Below, one piece after another: positions 54,691 to 63,876 of a DNA stretch of 64,000 bases. The stretch lies in NCBI RefSeq assembly GCF_022953055.1, contig NZ_JALJEJ010000003.1, forward strand, positions 248,001-312,000, read 5' to 3'. Origin of the DNA: Mucilaginibacter straminoryzae (GTDB lineage Bacteria; Bacteroidota; Bacteroidia; Sphingobacteriales; Sphingobacteriaceae). Under the pieces are notes generated by a model that was not told where the DNA came from, ran no database searches, and saw only the letters and a list, made by a program, of their open reading frames with translations. Within the stretch, counting starts at the first letter, position 1, and the number at the start of each line of letters is the position of its first letter. The position numbers and the translations under genes were made by a program.

Positions 54691-55497
54691 TTATTTAACA
54701 GACAGCGATGCTTTTGATACAGCATGCGCACTGAAATACCCCAACGCCTTGTTACTGATATTAGACGGAGGGTTTCCGGGTGCAGTTCCGCCGCCGGGAC
54801 CATTTTGGTTCTGCGCGTCTAACGTATGCCAGTAGGTATAAACGCTCTGATCTATACACTGCATCTCTACATCTACCTTGTCGCCCTTTTCAAGCTTTTT
54901 ATTGTCTTCATCGGTATCATAAAACAGCGTTTCGGTAACTGCCTTTCCATTGGTCAGCCTATCGCTTTCGCTGTATATCCGCTTGGTAAGCACCCCATTA
55001 ATGTACATGACATAGCGGTAGTAGTTGGCAATATTGGCCGGGTCCTGGTAATGCACTTCGGGATAAAAATTACCCTTGCCACCGAAGTTAATCTCTTTTA
55101 AACCGAGTGAATCTATTTTAACCGGTTGCGGCATGGTAGAAACAGCCGTGTACGTATTACCGTTAATATTTACGTTAAGCGTATAGGTATTGCCCGGTTC
55201 GCCTTTGAAAGGACCGAATGTATAAGTACCCGGAACTGACTCTACAAAGGAGAGCGTGTTGCCCTTACTATCTGTCACCACAACTTTTGCCCCCGTAACC
55301 GCCGGATAAGTGTTTGAGCTGGTATAGGATACAGACTTGCTGATCTTTATTGTTTGCGTACCAGGCTGGTCGGTGATGTTACCTTCTATCACAATTTGGC
55401 TGTCCGAAGAATTGACCTTCAAATCTATTACATCCTGACACGAAGTAACTAACGCAACAATGCTGAAAAATAACAGGTTATATAAAATTCGTTTCAT
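54691..55497 (-). CDS. DUF4249 lipoprotein, partner of TonB-dependent receptor
   Basis: 268 residues from the ATG at 55497, which begins a lipoprotein signal (MKRILYNLLFFSIVALVTSC) with Cys20. The frame extends to an ATG at 55554, but that would overlap the receptor gene by 50 bp and spoil the lipobox. The body (DVIDLKVNSSDSQIVIEGNI, TDQPGTQTIKISKSVSY) is the usual DUF4249 opening, a beta-rich domain. DUF4249 genes regularly follow a TonB-dependent receptor in Bacteroidota, and this one begins 7 bp after that stop. The imported ligand is unknown. Confidence 0.88.
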   Translation of the reverse strand: MKRILYNLLFFSIVALVTSCQDVIDLKVNSSDSQIVIEGNITDQPGTQTIKISKSVSYTSSNTYPAVTGAKVVVTDSKGNTLSFVESVPGTYTFGPFKGEPGNTYTLNVNINGNTYTAVSTMPQPVKIDSLGLKEINFGGKGNFYPEVHYQDPANIANYYRYVMYINGVLTKRIYSESDRLTNGKAVTETLFYDTDEDNKKLEKGDKVDVEMQCIDQSVYTYWHTLDAQNQNGPGGGTAPGNPPSNISNKALGYFSAHAVSKASLSVK

Positions 55498-55504
55498 GGT
55501 AGTA

Positions 55505-57850
55505 TTAAAAATTAAAGTTCCAGGTAACAGAAGGTATAATACCAAATAAGGCAACCTTAACGGCTTCCGTTTGTGTTGGATCGTCCTTTTTATCTCTGAA
55601 CGTTATGGCATAAGGATTATGCCTGTTTAAGGCATTATAAACCCCGAACGTCCAGCTGCTGCCAAATCTTTTGTTCTCTTTAGGTTTCAAAGTCGCACTT
55701 AAATCCAACCGAGAAGTATAAGGCATCCGGTTGGCATTTCTGCTGTTGTAGTAATACGTGGTTAAACCACCAACGTTGTATTTTCCCGCCGGATAAGTAA
55801 CCGCATTGCCTGTACTGAAAATATAGTTACCGGAAACCGTCCAGCGTTTGCTAAGCTCATAGATGCCTACAATAGCTAAATCGTGCGTGCGGTCTTGCCG
55901 GGCCGGATAATAATTACCGTTGTTGATGCCATTAAACTTCCGTTCTGTTTTAGATAGCGTATAGCTTATCCAACCTGTCAGTTTGCCTCTTACTTTTTTT
56001 GCATACAGCTCCAGCCCGTAAGCCCTGCCCAACCCGCCGTATTTCAATTGCGATTCTACATCTGCATTGGCAATCAGCTCTGCACCGTCCTTGTAATCAA
56101 TCTGGTTCTGCAAGCGCTTATAATACACCTCGCCAGAAAATTCGTACTTATTATCGCTCAGGTTCTTAAAATAACCCAAGGCTACCTGGTCGGCAATTTC
56201 AGGTTTGATATTATTGCTGCTCAACACATACTGATCTGTCGGCGAACTGGTATTCGCATTGGTCAGGATATGGATGTTCTGGGTATTGCGGTTATAAGAC
56301 GCTTTGATAGAATTCTCGGGGTTTAGGGTATAGCTTAATGATAAGCGTGGTTCCGGGTAGAAGTATGATTTCACAAAATCACCCGAGCCATACGTTTTAC
56401 TGGATGTTTTATTACCATTATCGTCATAAGTATTGATGGTACCCGGGCCTAATAAAGAAAAGCCGCTAACGCGTAATCCGTAAAGCAGGTTTAGTTGATC
56501 GGTCAGTTTCCAATCGTCAGAAATATAGGCGGCTGCTTCCAGGCCGTAACGGTTAGGAATGGTTTGTGAATTAAAGCTTGACTCTGCCGTGCTGCTAATA
56601 TCAGACGGTGCAATTCGGTGATGGGTAGCCTGCACACCGAAACGTAGGGTATGGTTATCACCAAAATATTGCAGGTCTTCTTTCAGGTTAAAATCGCGGA
56701 TGTAAGATTGAACCTTGGCATTGTTCTTCTCATCCAACAGCTCGATGGTGTAATTGTACTTGTTAAAAATGAACGAAGTATTAGAGAACAATCGATTATT
56801 GAAAATATGATTCAAACGTAAAGTGGTGGTGGTATTGCCCCAGTTATTGGCGAAAAGATCTTTAATACCGATGTTGTCTTTCCCGAAGTAGCCAGAAAGA
56901 TAGATCGTATTTTTATCATCCAGCTTATAATTCACTTTAGCATTCAGATCATAAAAGTTTAAGGTATTGCTGTTTATGGTCGAATCTTTAGAAAGCTTCA
57001 GCAGGTAATCGATATACGTTCTGCGAAAGCTGAACATAAACGAAGCGCGGTCCTTCACCAGCGGGCCTTCTACTTTTACGCGCGATGCAATGAGTCCGAT
57101 ACCACCTTCTACCCCAAAGTTTTTATTGTTGCCGTCCTGCATTTTAACATCCAAAACGGATGACAAGCGGCCGCCGTATTGGGCAGGCATACCACCCTTG
57201 TACAAGCTTACATCTTTAATGGCATCTGCATTGAAGGTAGAAAAAAAGCCTAACAAGTGGGCTGAATTATAAACCGTTGCTTCATCCAGCAGGATCAGGT
57301 TCTGATCGGCAGCGCCGCCGCGGACAAAGAAACCCGTATTGCCTTCGCCCCCAGATTTAACACCCGGCAGTAATTGGATGGTTTTTAAAACATCCTTTTC
57401 GCCTAATAAAACCGGCACGTTGTTCAGCACCTTCATATCTATCTTGTCCAGCCCCATCTGCGGGCTGCGCACGTTCTCGTCCTTACGCTGGTTTCCCCTT
57501 ACTACTACCTCCTGCAGTTCGGTACCTTCAGTGAGGTTGATATCCAGTTTTATAGATGAAGTAAGATTAACCTTTTGAACTACAGTTTTATAACCGATAT
57601 AACTTACAGTCATATCGTAAGTACCGGCGGTATTGGTTAAAGAATAAAAACCATAAGCGTTGGTAGTTGTGGCAGAACGTTTGTCTGCACTTTGTATCTT
57701 CACCGTCGCTCCAATCAGCGTTTCGCCGGTGGCTGCATTACGCACCACACCACTTACCGTAAACCTGCTTTGTGCATAAGCAGTATTTAAGAATGCGAAA
57801 CAAACGGTAAAAAATAAAAGTAGCTTTTGTAAAGTATTAGTTTCAGGCAT
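55505..57850 (-). CDS. TonB-dependent outer-membrane receptor with carboxypeptidase-like domain
   Basis: 781 residues, shorter than SusC proteins. Signal peptide (LLLFFTVCFAFLNTAYAQ), carboxypeptidase-like regulatory domain (about 30-110; SGVVRNAATGETLIGATVKI), plug (about 120-235; GEKDVLKTIQLLPGVKSGGEG, FFVRGGAADQNLILLDEATVYN, VSLYKGGMPAQYGGRLSSVLDV) and a 22-strand barrel ending IIPSVTWNFNF. The plug style is that of FecA/FoxA-like receptors in Bacteroidota that pair with DUF4249 lipoproteins rather than SusD. The ligand may be a metal chelate or a peptide; this cannot be decided here. Confidence 0.93.
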   Translation of the reverse strand: MPETNTLQKLLLFFTVCFAFLNTAYAQSRFTVSGVVRNAATGETLIGATVKIQSADKRSATTTNAYGFYSLTNTAGTYDMTVSYIGYKTVVQKVNLTSSIKLDINLTEGTELQEVVVRGNQRKDENVRSPQMGLDKIDMKVLNNVPVLLGEKDVLKTIQLLPGVKSGGEGNTGFFVRGGAADQNLILLDEATVYNSAHLLGFFSTFNADAIKDVSLYKGGMPAQYGGRLSSVLDVKMQDGNNKNFGVEGGIGLIASRVKVEGPLVKDRASFMFSFRRTYIDYLLKLSKDSTINSNTLNFYDLNAKVNYKLDDKNTIYLSGYFGKDNIGIKDLFANNWGNTTTTLRLNHIFNNRLFSNTSFIFNKYNYTIELLDEKNNAKVQSYIRDFNLKEDLQYFGDNHTLRFGVQATHHRIAPSDISSTAESSFNSQTIPNRYGLEAAAYISDDWKLTDQLNLLYGLRVSGFSLLGPGTINTYDDNGNKTSSKTYGSGDFVKSYFYPEPRLSLSYTLNPENSIKASYNRNTQNIHILTNANTSSPTDQYVLSSNNIKPEIADQVALGYFKNLSDNKYEFSGEVYYKRLQNQIDYKDGAELIANADVESQLKYGGLGRAYGLELYAKKVRGKLTGWISYTLSKTERKFNGINNGNYYPARQDRTHDLAIVGIYELSKRWTVSGNYIFSTGNAVTYPAGKYNVGGLTTYYYNSRNANRMPYTSRLDLSATLKPKENKRFGSSWTFGVYNALNRHNPYAITFRDKKDDPTQTEAVKVALFGIIPSVTWNFNF

Positions 57851-57981
57851 GTAGTTTTTATAGTAGTGTAACCGGCAGCAGTATAAAGCAAATGCGATAC
57901 CTTCTGCAAATTATTTATCCCCGCCTATAGACTACAGGAAAGGCTTTTTGTTACAACTAAAGTTCTTATCCTTTATTTTTG

Positions 57982-58254
57982 CTATACCCTTTCAGCATGG
58001 TTGATAATAAACTGCGCTAATTGCTCCTGTTCATCAACAGTTAATATTTCACCATCGTAAATCCAGTAATTTTCGGTATCAAATAAAATCCTGCCCAAAT
58101 AATCGGCGTCATCTTCAAAGGCTGTATATAATTTAAAGCATTTGATCTTATCTCCGGGTTGGTATTCCTGCACTATCCGGATAATCTCGCCTGTTCCATT
58201 CTTTCTTTTTATCCAGGCTTTAGCTTCATGCATTAAAGGAGTTTCATGATCCAT
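57982..58254 (-). CDS. Hypothetical small protein
   Basis: 90 residues, acidic, with no signal or membrane segment. I do not recognise a family. Beta-rich stretches (GEIIRIVQEYQPGDKIKCFKL, in part, and RILFDTENYWIYDGE) and a C-terminal helix (EQEQLAQFIINHAERV) suggest a small folded domain. It is divergent from imuA across 76 bp that hold a 10-bp inverted repeat, so it may share control with the mutagenesis cassette. Confidence 0.6.
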   Translation of the reverse strand: MDHETPLMHEAKAWIKRKNGTGEIIRIVQEYQPGDKIKCFKLYTAFEDDADYLGRILFDTENYWIYDGEILTVDEQEQLAQFIINHAERV

Positions 58255-58256
58255 AG

Positions 58257-58317
58257 TTGAAACAAAGTTGAAAAATATTTTGTATAAATACTAAAAATAT
58301 TAGCATTTTTGTTTCAA
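58257..58317. promoter_or_regulatory. Inverted repeat in the divergent promoter of imuA
   Basis: TTGAAACAAA (58257-58266) is repeated in perfect inverse as TTTGTTTCAA (58308-58317), with 41 nt between. Inside lies a smaller dyad CTAA-N5-TTAG (58291-58303). The whole 76-bp region separates imuA from the divergent 90-residue gene. A damage-response repressor site is a reasonable guess. Confidence 0.4.
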
Positions 58318-58330
58318 TAATTAGCTCCGA

Positions 58331-59065
58331 ATGCAAGCGTCAAAAGCCAGTATCATCCAGCAATTGCAGCAGAAAATCCTGTCGTGGCAGGGCTTTGCTT
58401 CACCTGCTGCGGCTGAAACTAAGCGCATGGGCTTAGGTCCGTTGGAAGATGCTTTTCCAAACGGCGTTTTCCCTACAGGTGCTATCCACGAGATGCTTTG
58501 CCCTACCCGCGAGCAAGGCGCTGCTACCGCAGGTTTATTATCGGGCATAGTAACTGCATTAATGAAAAACGGCGGTGTATGCCTGTGGATCTCGGCCGAC
58601 AGACGTTTATATCCGCCGGCTTTGCTCAGTTTTAACATCCTTCCTGAACAAGTCATTTTTATAGATGTGGCCCGCGAAAAAGACGTGCTATGGGCTATGG
58701 AAGAAGCCTTGAAATGCGAAGGACTGGCTGCTGTTGTGGCCGAAGTACGCGAGGTAAGCTTTGCCCAATCGCGACGGCTGCAACTGGCCGTTGAAGACAG
58801 TAAAGTAACTGGCTTTTTGCTGAGAACAGACCTGAAAAAGCTAACAACCACAACCTGTGTAGCGCGATGGCAGATCACGCACCTGCCCGGTGCCTTACCC
58901 GATGGTTTACCCGGCGTAGGTTTCCCGCGCTGGCAAGTTGAGCTTTTAAGGGTCCGCAATGGTAACCCTGGTAGTTGGATATTTGAATGGAATAACAAGG
59001 GTTTTGTACCGGTGGAAGAACCTCTTGCAGAAACGGAACAACATTTAACACGGCAAGTTGGATAA
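58331..59065 (+). CDS. imuA: ImuA, RecA-like protein of the mutagenesis cassette
   Basis: 244 residues. ImuA is a RecA/SulA-related protein without full ATPase motifs that supports translesion synthesis by ImuB and DnaE2. Family segments are visible: LGPLEDAFPNGVFPTGAIHEML near residues 36-57 (in part), LWISADRRLYPPAL, VIFIDVAREKDVLWAMEEAL and SRRLQLAVEDSKVTGFLLR. The typical Walker A lysine motif is absent in the first segment. It is 3 bp upstream of imuB and forms the first gene of a three-gene unit. Expression is probably damage-induced, given the inverted repeat upstream. Confidence 0.9.
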   Translation: MQASKASIIQQLQQKILSWQGFASPAAAETKRMGLGPLEDAFPNGVFPTGAIHEMLCPTREQGAATAGLLSGIVTALMKNGGVCLWISADRRLYPPALLSFNILPEQVIFIDVAREKDVLWAMEEALKCEGLAAVVAEVREVSFAQSRRLQLAVEDSKVTGFLLRTDLKKLTTTTCVARWQITHLPGALPDGLPGVGFPRWQVELLRVRNGNPGSWIFEWNNKGFVPVEEPLAETEQHLTRQVG

Positions 59066-59068
59066 GGC

Positions 59069-60571
59069 ATGCAAAAAAGGTATTGTGCAATTTGGTTCAG
59101 GTATTTACTTACCGACTGGCTCGCTATCCGCAAGCCCGAACTGAAAGATGTGCCTTTTGTACTTGCAGCTTCAGAGAAAAACCGCATTATTATTAAGGCC
59201 GCAAACCAGTTGGCAGAAAAGCAAGGGATTATCCCGGGAAGTACAGCCGCAGATGCCAAAGCAGTAATACCCGATCTGAAGGTTTTTGATTTTATTCCCG
59301 GCAAAGCCGAAAAACTGCTTGCTGCAATTGGCGAATGGTGCATTAGATACACCCCTTTAATTGCCGTTGATGCACCTGACGGTTTACTGCTGGATATATC
59401 TGGCTGTACCCATTTATGGGGCGGCGAAAAAGGTTATCTGCAGGAAATACTCAAGCGCTTAAAAGGTAAGGGCTATTACGTACGCGGCGCTATTGCCGAT
59501 ACCATCGGTGCCGCCTGGGCCATAGCCAGATTCGGCAAAGAAAAAGCTATTATTGAGCCCGGTGGGCAAACAGAAGCTTTGTTGAAACTACCTCCTGCGG
59601 CTTTACGATTGGATACAGCAGCCGTTGACCGCTTACATAAACTGGGGTTTTATACCGTTCAGCAATTTATCGGCATTAAGCGATCTGCTCTGCGCAGGCG
59701 GTTTGGCGAACAGTTGCTGCTACGGATAGATGAAGCGCTGGGTACGGCAGCAGAACATTTGCAATGGATCCATCCGCTGCACCCCTACCAGGAACGCCTG
59801 CCTTGCCTGGAGCCCATACAAACGGCAACGGGGATAGAAATAGCCATCAGGAATTTATTAGAAACACTTTGCAACAGGCTAAAAAGCGAAGGCAAGGGTT
59901 TACGTGTAGCGATATTAAGATGCTACCGTGTTGACGGCAAACTGGTAGGCGCTGACATTGCAACCGGCCGACCTTCCTGCTCGGTCGACCATTTATTTAA
60001 ACTCTTCGCACTAAAAATCGCTTCCATTGAACCTGCTTTGGGTATCGAGTTATTCACCCTCGAAGCGCCGAAGGTGGAAGACTTAATGATAGACCAAGAG
60101 ATACTTTGGACACCGGAGGGCTGCGGATTGGAAAGCCCACAGCTTGCAGAGTTATTAGATAAGCTGGCGAACAAGATCGGCGCGAAAAATATCCAACGAT
60201 ACCTGCCGGTAGAAAGTTATTGGCCTGAAAGAGCTTACAAACCCTCTTTGTCGCTATCCGAAACCACTACCGGTAAATGGCGCGCAGGCAGACCGCGACC
60301 ATCACTGCTTTTGAAAAAGCCCGAACGCATAGAAGTGACTTCACTCCTGCCGGATAACCCGCCGATGCTGTTTATTTACAAGGGCGAAAAGCACATCATC
60401 CGAAAAGCCGAAGATGCCGAACGGATAGAGCCCGAATGGTGGCTAACGCAATCGCCGCACCGCGATTATTACCTGGTTGAAGATGAACAGGGCCGCCGCT
60501 ATTGGGTGTTCCGATCAGGGCATTATGACGATGCGGACTCGCAATGGTACATTCATGGATTTTTTGCCTGA
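59069..60571 (+). CDS. imuB: ImuB, inactive Y-family polymerase homologue
   Basis: 500 residues. Y-family palm and little-finger layout (about 1-340) with a C-terminal ImuB extension. The catalytic acids of active Y-family polymerases are missing: the first motif reads CAIWFRYLLTDW where active enzymes have DMDAFFA-like sequence, and the second reads VDAPDGLLLDISG where they have SIDEAYLD. This fits the known role of ImuB as a clamp-binding adaptor that recruits DnaE2. Conserved C-terminal parts include GRPRPSLLLKKPERIEV and RRYWVFRSGHYDD ending IHGFFA. The stop lies 4 bp before the likely dnaE2 start. Confidence 0.93.
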   Translation: MQKRYCAIWFRYLLTDWLAIRKPELKDVPFVLAASEKNRIIIKAANQLAEKQGIIPGSTAADAKAVIPDLKVFDFIPGKAEKLLAAIGEWCIRYTPLIAVDAPDGLLLDISGCTHLWGGEKGYLQEILKRLKGKGYYVRGAIADTIGAAWAIARFGKEKAIIEPGGQTEALLKLPPAALRLDTAAVDRLHKLGFYTVQQFIGIKRSALRRRFGEQLLLRIDEALGTAAEHLQWIHPLHPYQERLPCLEPIQTATGIEIAIRNLLETLCNRLKSEGKGLRVAILRCYRVDGKLVGADIATGRPSCSVDHLFKLFALKIASIEPALGIELFTLEAPKVEDLMIDQEILWTPEGCGLESPQLAELLDKLANKIGAKNIQRYLPVESYWPERAYKPSLSLSETTTGKWRAGRPRPSLLLKKPERIEVTSLLPDNPPMLFIYKGEKHIIRKAEDAERIEPEWWLTQSPHRDYYLVEDEQGRRYWVFRSGHYDDADSQWYIHGFFA

Positions 60572-60575
60572 TGAT

Positions 60576-63500
60576 ATGATCAAGTATGCAGAACTACAGG
60601 TAACCAGTAATTTCACCTTTATGCGCGGTGGCTCACACCCGGAGGAGTTGGCAGAGCATGCGGCAAAGCTGGGCTATACGCATATTGCTATCACAGATAG
60701 TAACAGCATGGCCGGTGTGGTAAGGGCACATATTTCGGCAAAGTCAAATAGTATCAAATTTATTCCTGCCTGCCGGTTAGACTTGGCAGACGGCCCAAGC
60801 CTGCTGGCTTACCCAACCAATATCACTGCCTGGGGACGGCTATGTGCCTTACTAAGTAAAGGCAACCTGCGTACAGAAAAAGGTAAATGTGAGTTGTACA
60901 AGCGCGACGTTTATAAGCATAAGCAGGATATCAAGTTCATTGTAATCCCACCTGATACTTTAAACAGCGAGTTTGATTTTGATGATGATTTCAAAATAGC
61001 TTTAGAAGAATATCGCCAACATTTTGGTAAAGAGTTATATATCTCCGCTACACGCTACTACACCGGCGACGACGCCAAGCGTTTTTACCGTATCAAGCAA
61101 ACCGGCATACCAATAGTAGCCACCAATGATGTGCATTACCACAACCTGCAAAGGCGCGAACTACAGGATATCCAAACCTGTATACGGGAAAAGTGTACCA
61201 TTTATAATGCCGGGTATAAATTGCATTTGAATGCCGAGCGTTACCTGAAACCACTGAACGAACTGAAACGGTTATATATTCTATACTCCGACGCTTTAGA
61301 CCGCACCCAGGAGATAGCAGAAGCCTGCAAGTTTTCTTTAGATGAATTGAAATACCTAGAACCCGAATGGAAAAGCCCGGACGGCCGCACAGCAGATGAG
61401 CATTTACGCGATTATACCCTTCAGGGTGCGCGTAAGTTTTTTGGTGAAGATGTTCCAGATAAAATTTTAAATCAAATAGATTTTGAGCTTGCATTCTTTA
61501 AAAAGAAAAAGCTTGCGCCATATTTCTTACGCATTTATGAGTACACTCAAAAAGCCGAGGATTTAAAGATCCTTCATCAGGGCCGGGGATCGGCGGCCAA
61601 TTGTACGGTTTGTTTCTGTCTAGGTATTACCCCCGTTAACCCCATGCAGCAGAACCTGTTATTTTCGAGGTTTATGTCTGATGCACGCGACGAATGGCCC
61701 GATGTGGACGTAGATTTCGAACATGAACGCCGGGAAGAGATCATCCAATGGATCTATGAAACCTATGGCCGCGAGCATGCCGGTATTGTGGCTACCGTTA
61801 CCCAGGAGCGACACAAGGGGGCGTTACGCGATGTAGGGAAAGCTATGGGTTTATCAGAAGATACCATAAAGCGGTTAGGTGGTGCGATCTGGAGTTTCTC
61901 TGAAGAAGGTTTTGACCGCGAACGGATTATCGGTCAAGGGTTAAATCCGGATGATCCGCATTTATATAAGGTATTATTGCTGACAGAAGAACTGATTGGT
62001 TTCCCAAGGCAATTAGGGCAGCACACCGGGGGCTTTGTCATTACACGCTGTAAACTGTCGGATCTTTGCCCGGTAATGAATGCCCGGATGGAAAACCGCA
62101 CACAGCTGGAATGGAACAAAGATGATCTGGAAGCACTGGGTATTTTAAAGGTGGATGTTTTAGGCCTAGGGATGCTCACCTGTATCCGTAAGGCTTTTGC
62201 TTTAGCGAAGCAACACTACGGAAAAGATTACACGCTGGAAAACGTACCCCAAGCAGATGAAAAGGTGTACGACATGATCTGCCAGGCAGACACCATCGGT
62301 GTTTTTCAAATTGAAAGCCGCGCTCAAATGTCTATGCTGCCGCGTTTAAAGCCGCGTGAATTTTATGACCTGGTGATTGAAGTAGCTATCGTTCGCCCCG
62401 GGCCAATCCAGGGGGATATGGTGCACCCTTATTTAAGGAGGCGAGACGGAATAGATCCAATTGAGTATCCGAAACCTGAACTTGAGCGAATATTGGATCG
62501 CACCAAAGGTGTCCCTTTATTTCAGGAACAGGCCATGGAAATTGCAATGGTTGCCGCAAACTTTACAGCTACAGAAGCAGATGAATTACGAAGAAGCATG
62601 GCCACCTTTAAAGCTAAAGGAATGGTTAGCCGTTTTCGTCAAAAGCTAGTTGATGGCATGAAGGAGAATGGTTACGATGAAGCTTATGCAGCCCGTATTT
62701 TTAAACAACTGGAAGGCTTTGGTTCTTATGGTTTTCCGGAAAGCCATGCCGCATCATTTGCGCATCTGGTGTATATATCCAGCTATCTAAAATGCCATTA
62801 CCCCGATGTTTTTGCCGCGGCGTTACTAAACAGCCAACCTATGGGTTTTTATCAGCCTGCCGAAATTGTGGATGATGCCCGCGAACATGGCGTGACTATC
62901 CGCCCGATTGATGTTAACTTTTCGCAATGGGATCACACCCTTGAAGAACAGGACGGTCCCTTTCATGCTTTGCGTTTAGGGTTCAGGCTGGCAAAAGGGC
63001 TATCAGAAGCAGAAATGCAGCTACTTGTGGCAAATGCGCCTTATCAGGATATCATCCAGCTCATGAACGTAGGCATTACCCAATCGACGCTTGAAAAATT
63101 AGCCGATGCAGATGCTTTCCGTTCCATCGGCCTTGATCGCCGAGAGGCACTCTGGGAAATAGCCGCACTGGGTGATCGTCCTGTCGCACTGATGGAAAAC
63201 CTTCCGTCAGAAAGCGTAGGGGAGCAAATTTCGTTACCGCTGATGACAAGAGGTGAACATGTGGTGCAGGATTATGCTACTACCGGTTTATCCATTAAAG
63301 CACACCCGGTAAGTTTCGTCCGGTATGAATTGAACCAGTTGGGCGTAACGCCACTCCATCAACTCACATCTTTAAAAAACGGCGACCGTGTTAAAGTTGC
63401 CGGTATGATTACCGTTCGACAGCGGCCTGGCACCGCTAAAGGCGTAGTATTCATTACCATTAAAGACGAAACCGGGGTAACTAACCTGGTGGTATGGGGC

Positions 63501-63770
63501 GATAATTTCGATAAATACCGTAAAGAGATCATCCAATCGCGCTTACTGATGGTGGAAGGCAAGCTGCAGATAGAAGGCATCGTTGTCCATGTAGTGGTAT
63601 CGCGCTGCTATAATATGAACCCCCTGTTAAAAAAGCTAACCTTCATCGAACAGGAAGACGTACCCCTACTCAGCCTTTCCAGGAGCGATGAAACCACCAT
63701 GCCTCCCGTAGAAGATCAACGTAGCAGCATCAAAAAAGAAGTATTTTATAAAGGGCGGAATTTCCATTAA
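60576..63770 (+). CDS. dnaE2: DnaE2, error-prone DNA polymerase III alpha subunit
   Basis: 1064 residues from the ATG at 60576. Longer in-frame starts exist inside imuB (60477, 60555), but this one gives the family's normal opening (MIKYAELQVTSNFTFMRGGS) 4 bp after the imuB stop. PHP domain (about 5-210; ITDSNSMAGVVRAH), polymerase palm with acids Asp376/Asp378/Asp380 in WPDVDVDFEHER, fingers (GVFQIESRAQMSMLPRLKP, FQEQAMEIAM), helix-hairpin-helix (about 780-830) and an OB domain (about 930-1010; VKVAGMITVRQRPGTAKGVVF) are in order. It copies damaged DNA together with ImuA and ImuB. It is not the replicative DnaE. Confidence 0.95.
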   Translation: MIKYAELQVTSNFTFMRGGSHPEELAEHAAKLGYTHIAITDSNSMAGVVRAHISAKSNSIKFIPACRLDLADGPSLLAYPTNITAWGRLCALLSKGNLRTEKGKCELYKRDVYKHKQDIKFIVIPPDTLNSEFDFDDDFKIALEEYRQHFGKELYISATRYYTGDDAKRFYRIKQTGIPIVATNDVHYHNLQRRELQDIQTCIREKCTIYNAGYKLHLNAERYLKPLNELKRLYILYSDALDRTQEIAEACKFSLDELKYLEPEWKSPDGRTADEHLRDYTLQGARKFFGEDVPDKILNQIDFELAFFKKKKLAPYFLRIYEYTQKAEDLKILHQGRGSAANCTVCFCLGITPVNPMQQNLLFSRFMSDARDEWPDVDVDFEHERREEIIQWIYETYGREHAGIVATVTQERHKGALRDVGKAMGLSEDTIKRLGGAIWSFSEEGFDRERIIGQGLNPDDPHLYKVLLLTEELIGFPRQLGQHTGGFVITRCKLSDLCPVMNARMENRTQLEWNKDDLEALGILKVDVLGLGMLTCIRKAFALAKQHYGKDYTLENVPQADEKVYDMICQADTIGVFQIESRAQMSMLPRLKPREFYDLVIEVAIVRPGPIQGDMVHPYLRRRDGIDPIEYPKPELERILDRTKGVPLFQEQAMEIAMVAANFTATEADELRRSMATFKAKGMVSRFRQKLVDGMKENGYDEAYAARIFKQLEGFGSYGFPESHAASFAHLVYISSYLKCHYPDVFAAALLNSQPMGFYQPAEIVDDAREHGVTIRPIDVNFSQWDHTLEEQDGPFHALRLGFRLAKGLSEAEMQLLVANAPYQDIIQLMNVGITQSTLEKLADADAFRSIGLDRREALWEIAALGDRPVALMENLPSESVGEQISLPLMTRGEHVVQDYATTGLSIKAHPVSFVRYELNQLGVTPLHQLTSLKNGDRVKVAGMITVRQRPGTAKGVVFITIKDETGVTNLVVWGDNFDKYRKEIIQSRLLMVEGKLQIEGIVVHVVVSRCYNMNPLLKKLTFIEQEDVPLLSLSRSDETTMPPVEDQRSSIKKEVFYKGRNFH

Positions 63771-63835
63771 TATAAACCCCACCTACATTCTTCACGGGAC
63801 ATCACCCTAACCATTTCCAACGGAGAGGGAATATA

Positions 63836-63866
63836 AAATCCTTCCGCCAGTTGGCGGAGAGGATTT
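63836..63866. terminator. Hairpin between dnaE2 and the convergent partial gene
   Basis: AAATCCTTCCGCC pairs with GGCGGAGAGGATTT (13 bp with one bulged A and one G-T pair) around an AGTT loop. It lies 65 bp after the dnaE2 stop. No clear T-run, so a bidirectional terminator is likely but not certain. Confidence 0.5.
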
Positions 63867-63876
63867 AGAAGTGTCC

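Noticed and set aside
55498..55554. Upstream start of the DUF4249 gene
   Set aside because: It would overlap the receptor gene and move the lipobox away from the N-terminus.
58321..59352. 343-codon open frame on the minus strand
   Set aside because: It lies antisense to imuA and imuB, is serine/cysteine/lysine rich without domain features, and the opposite strand encodes well-recognised proteins.
60477..60575. Upstream start of dnaE2 inside imuB
   Set aside because: The extra 33 residues are basic and unrelated to the family, while the ATG at 60576 gives the standard DnaE2 N-terminus.
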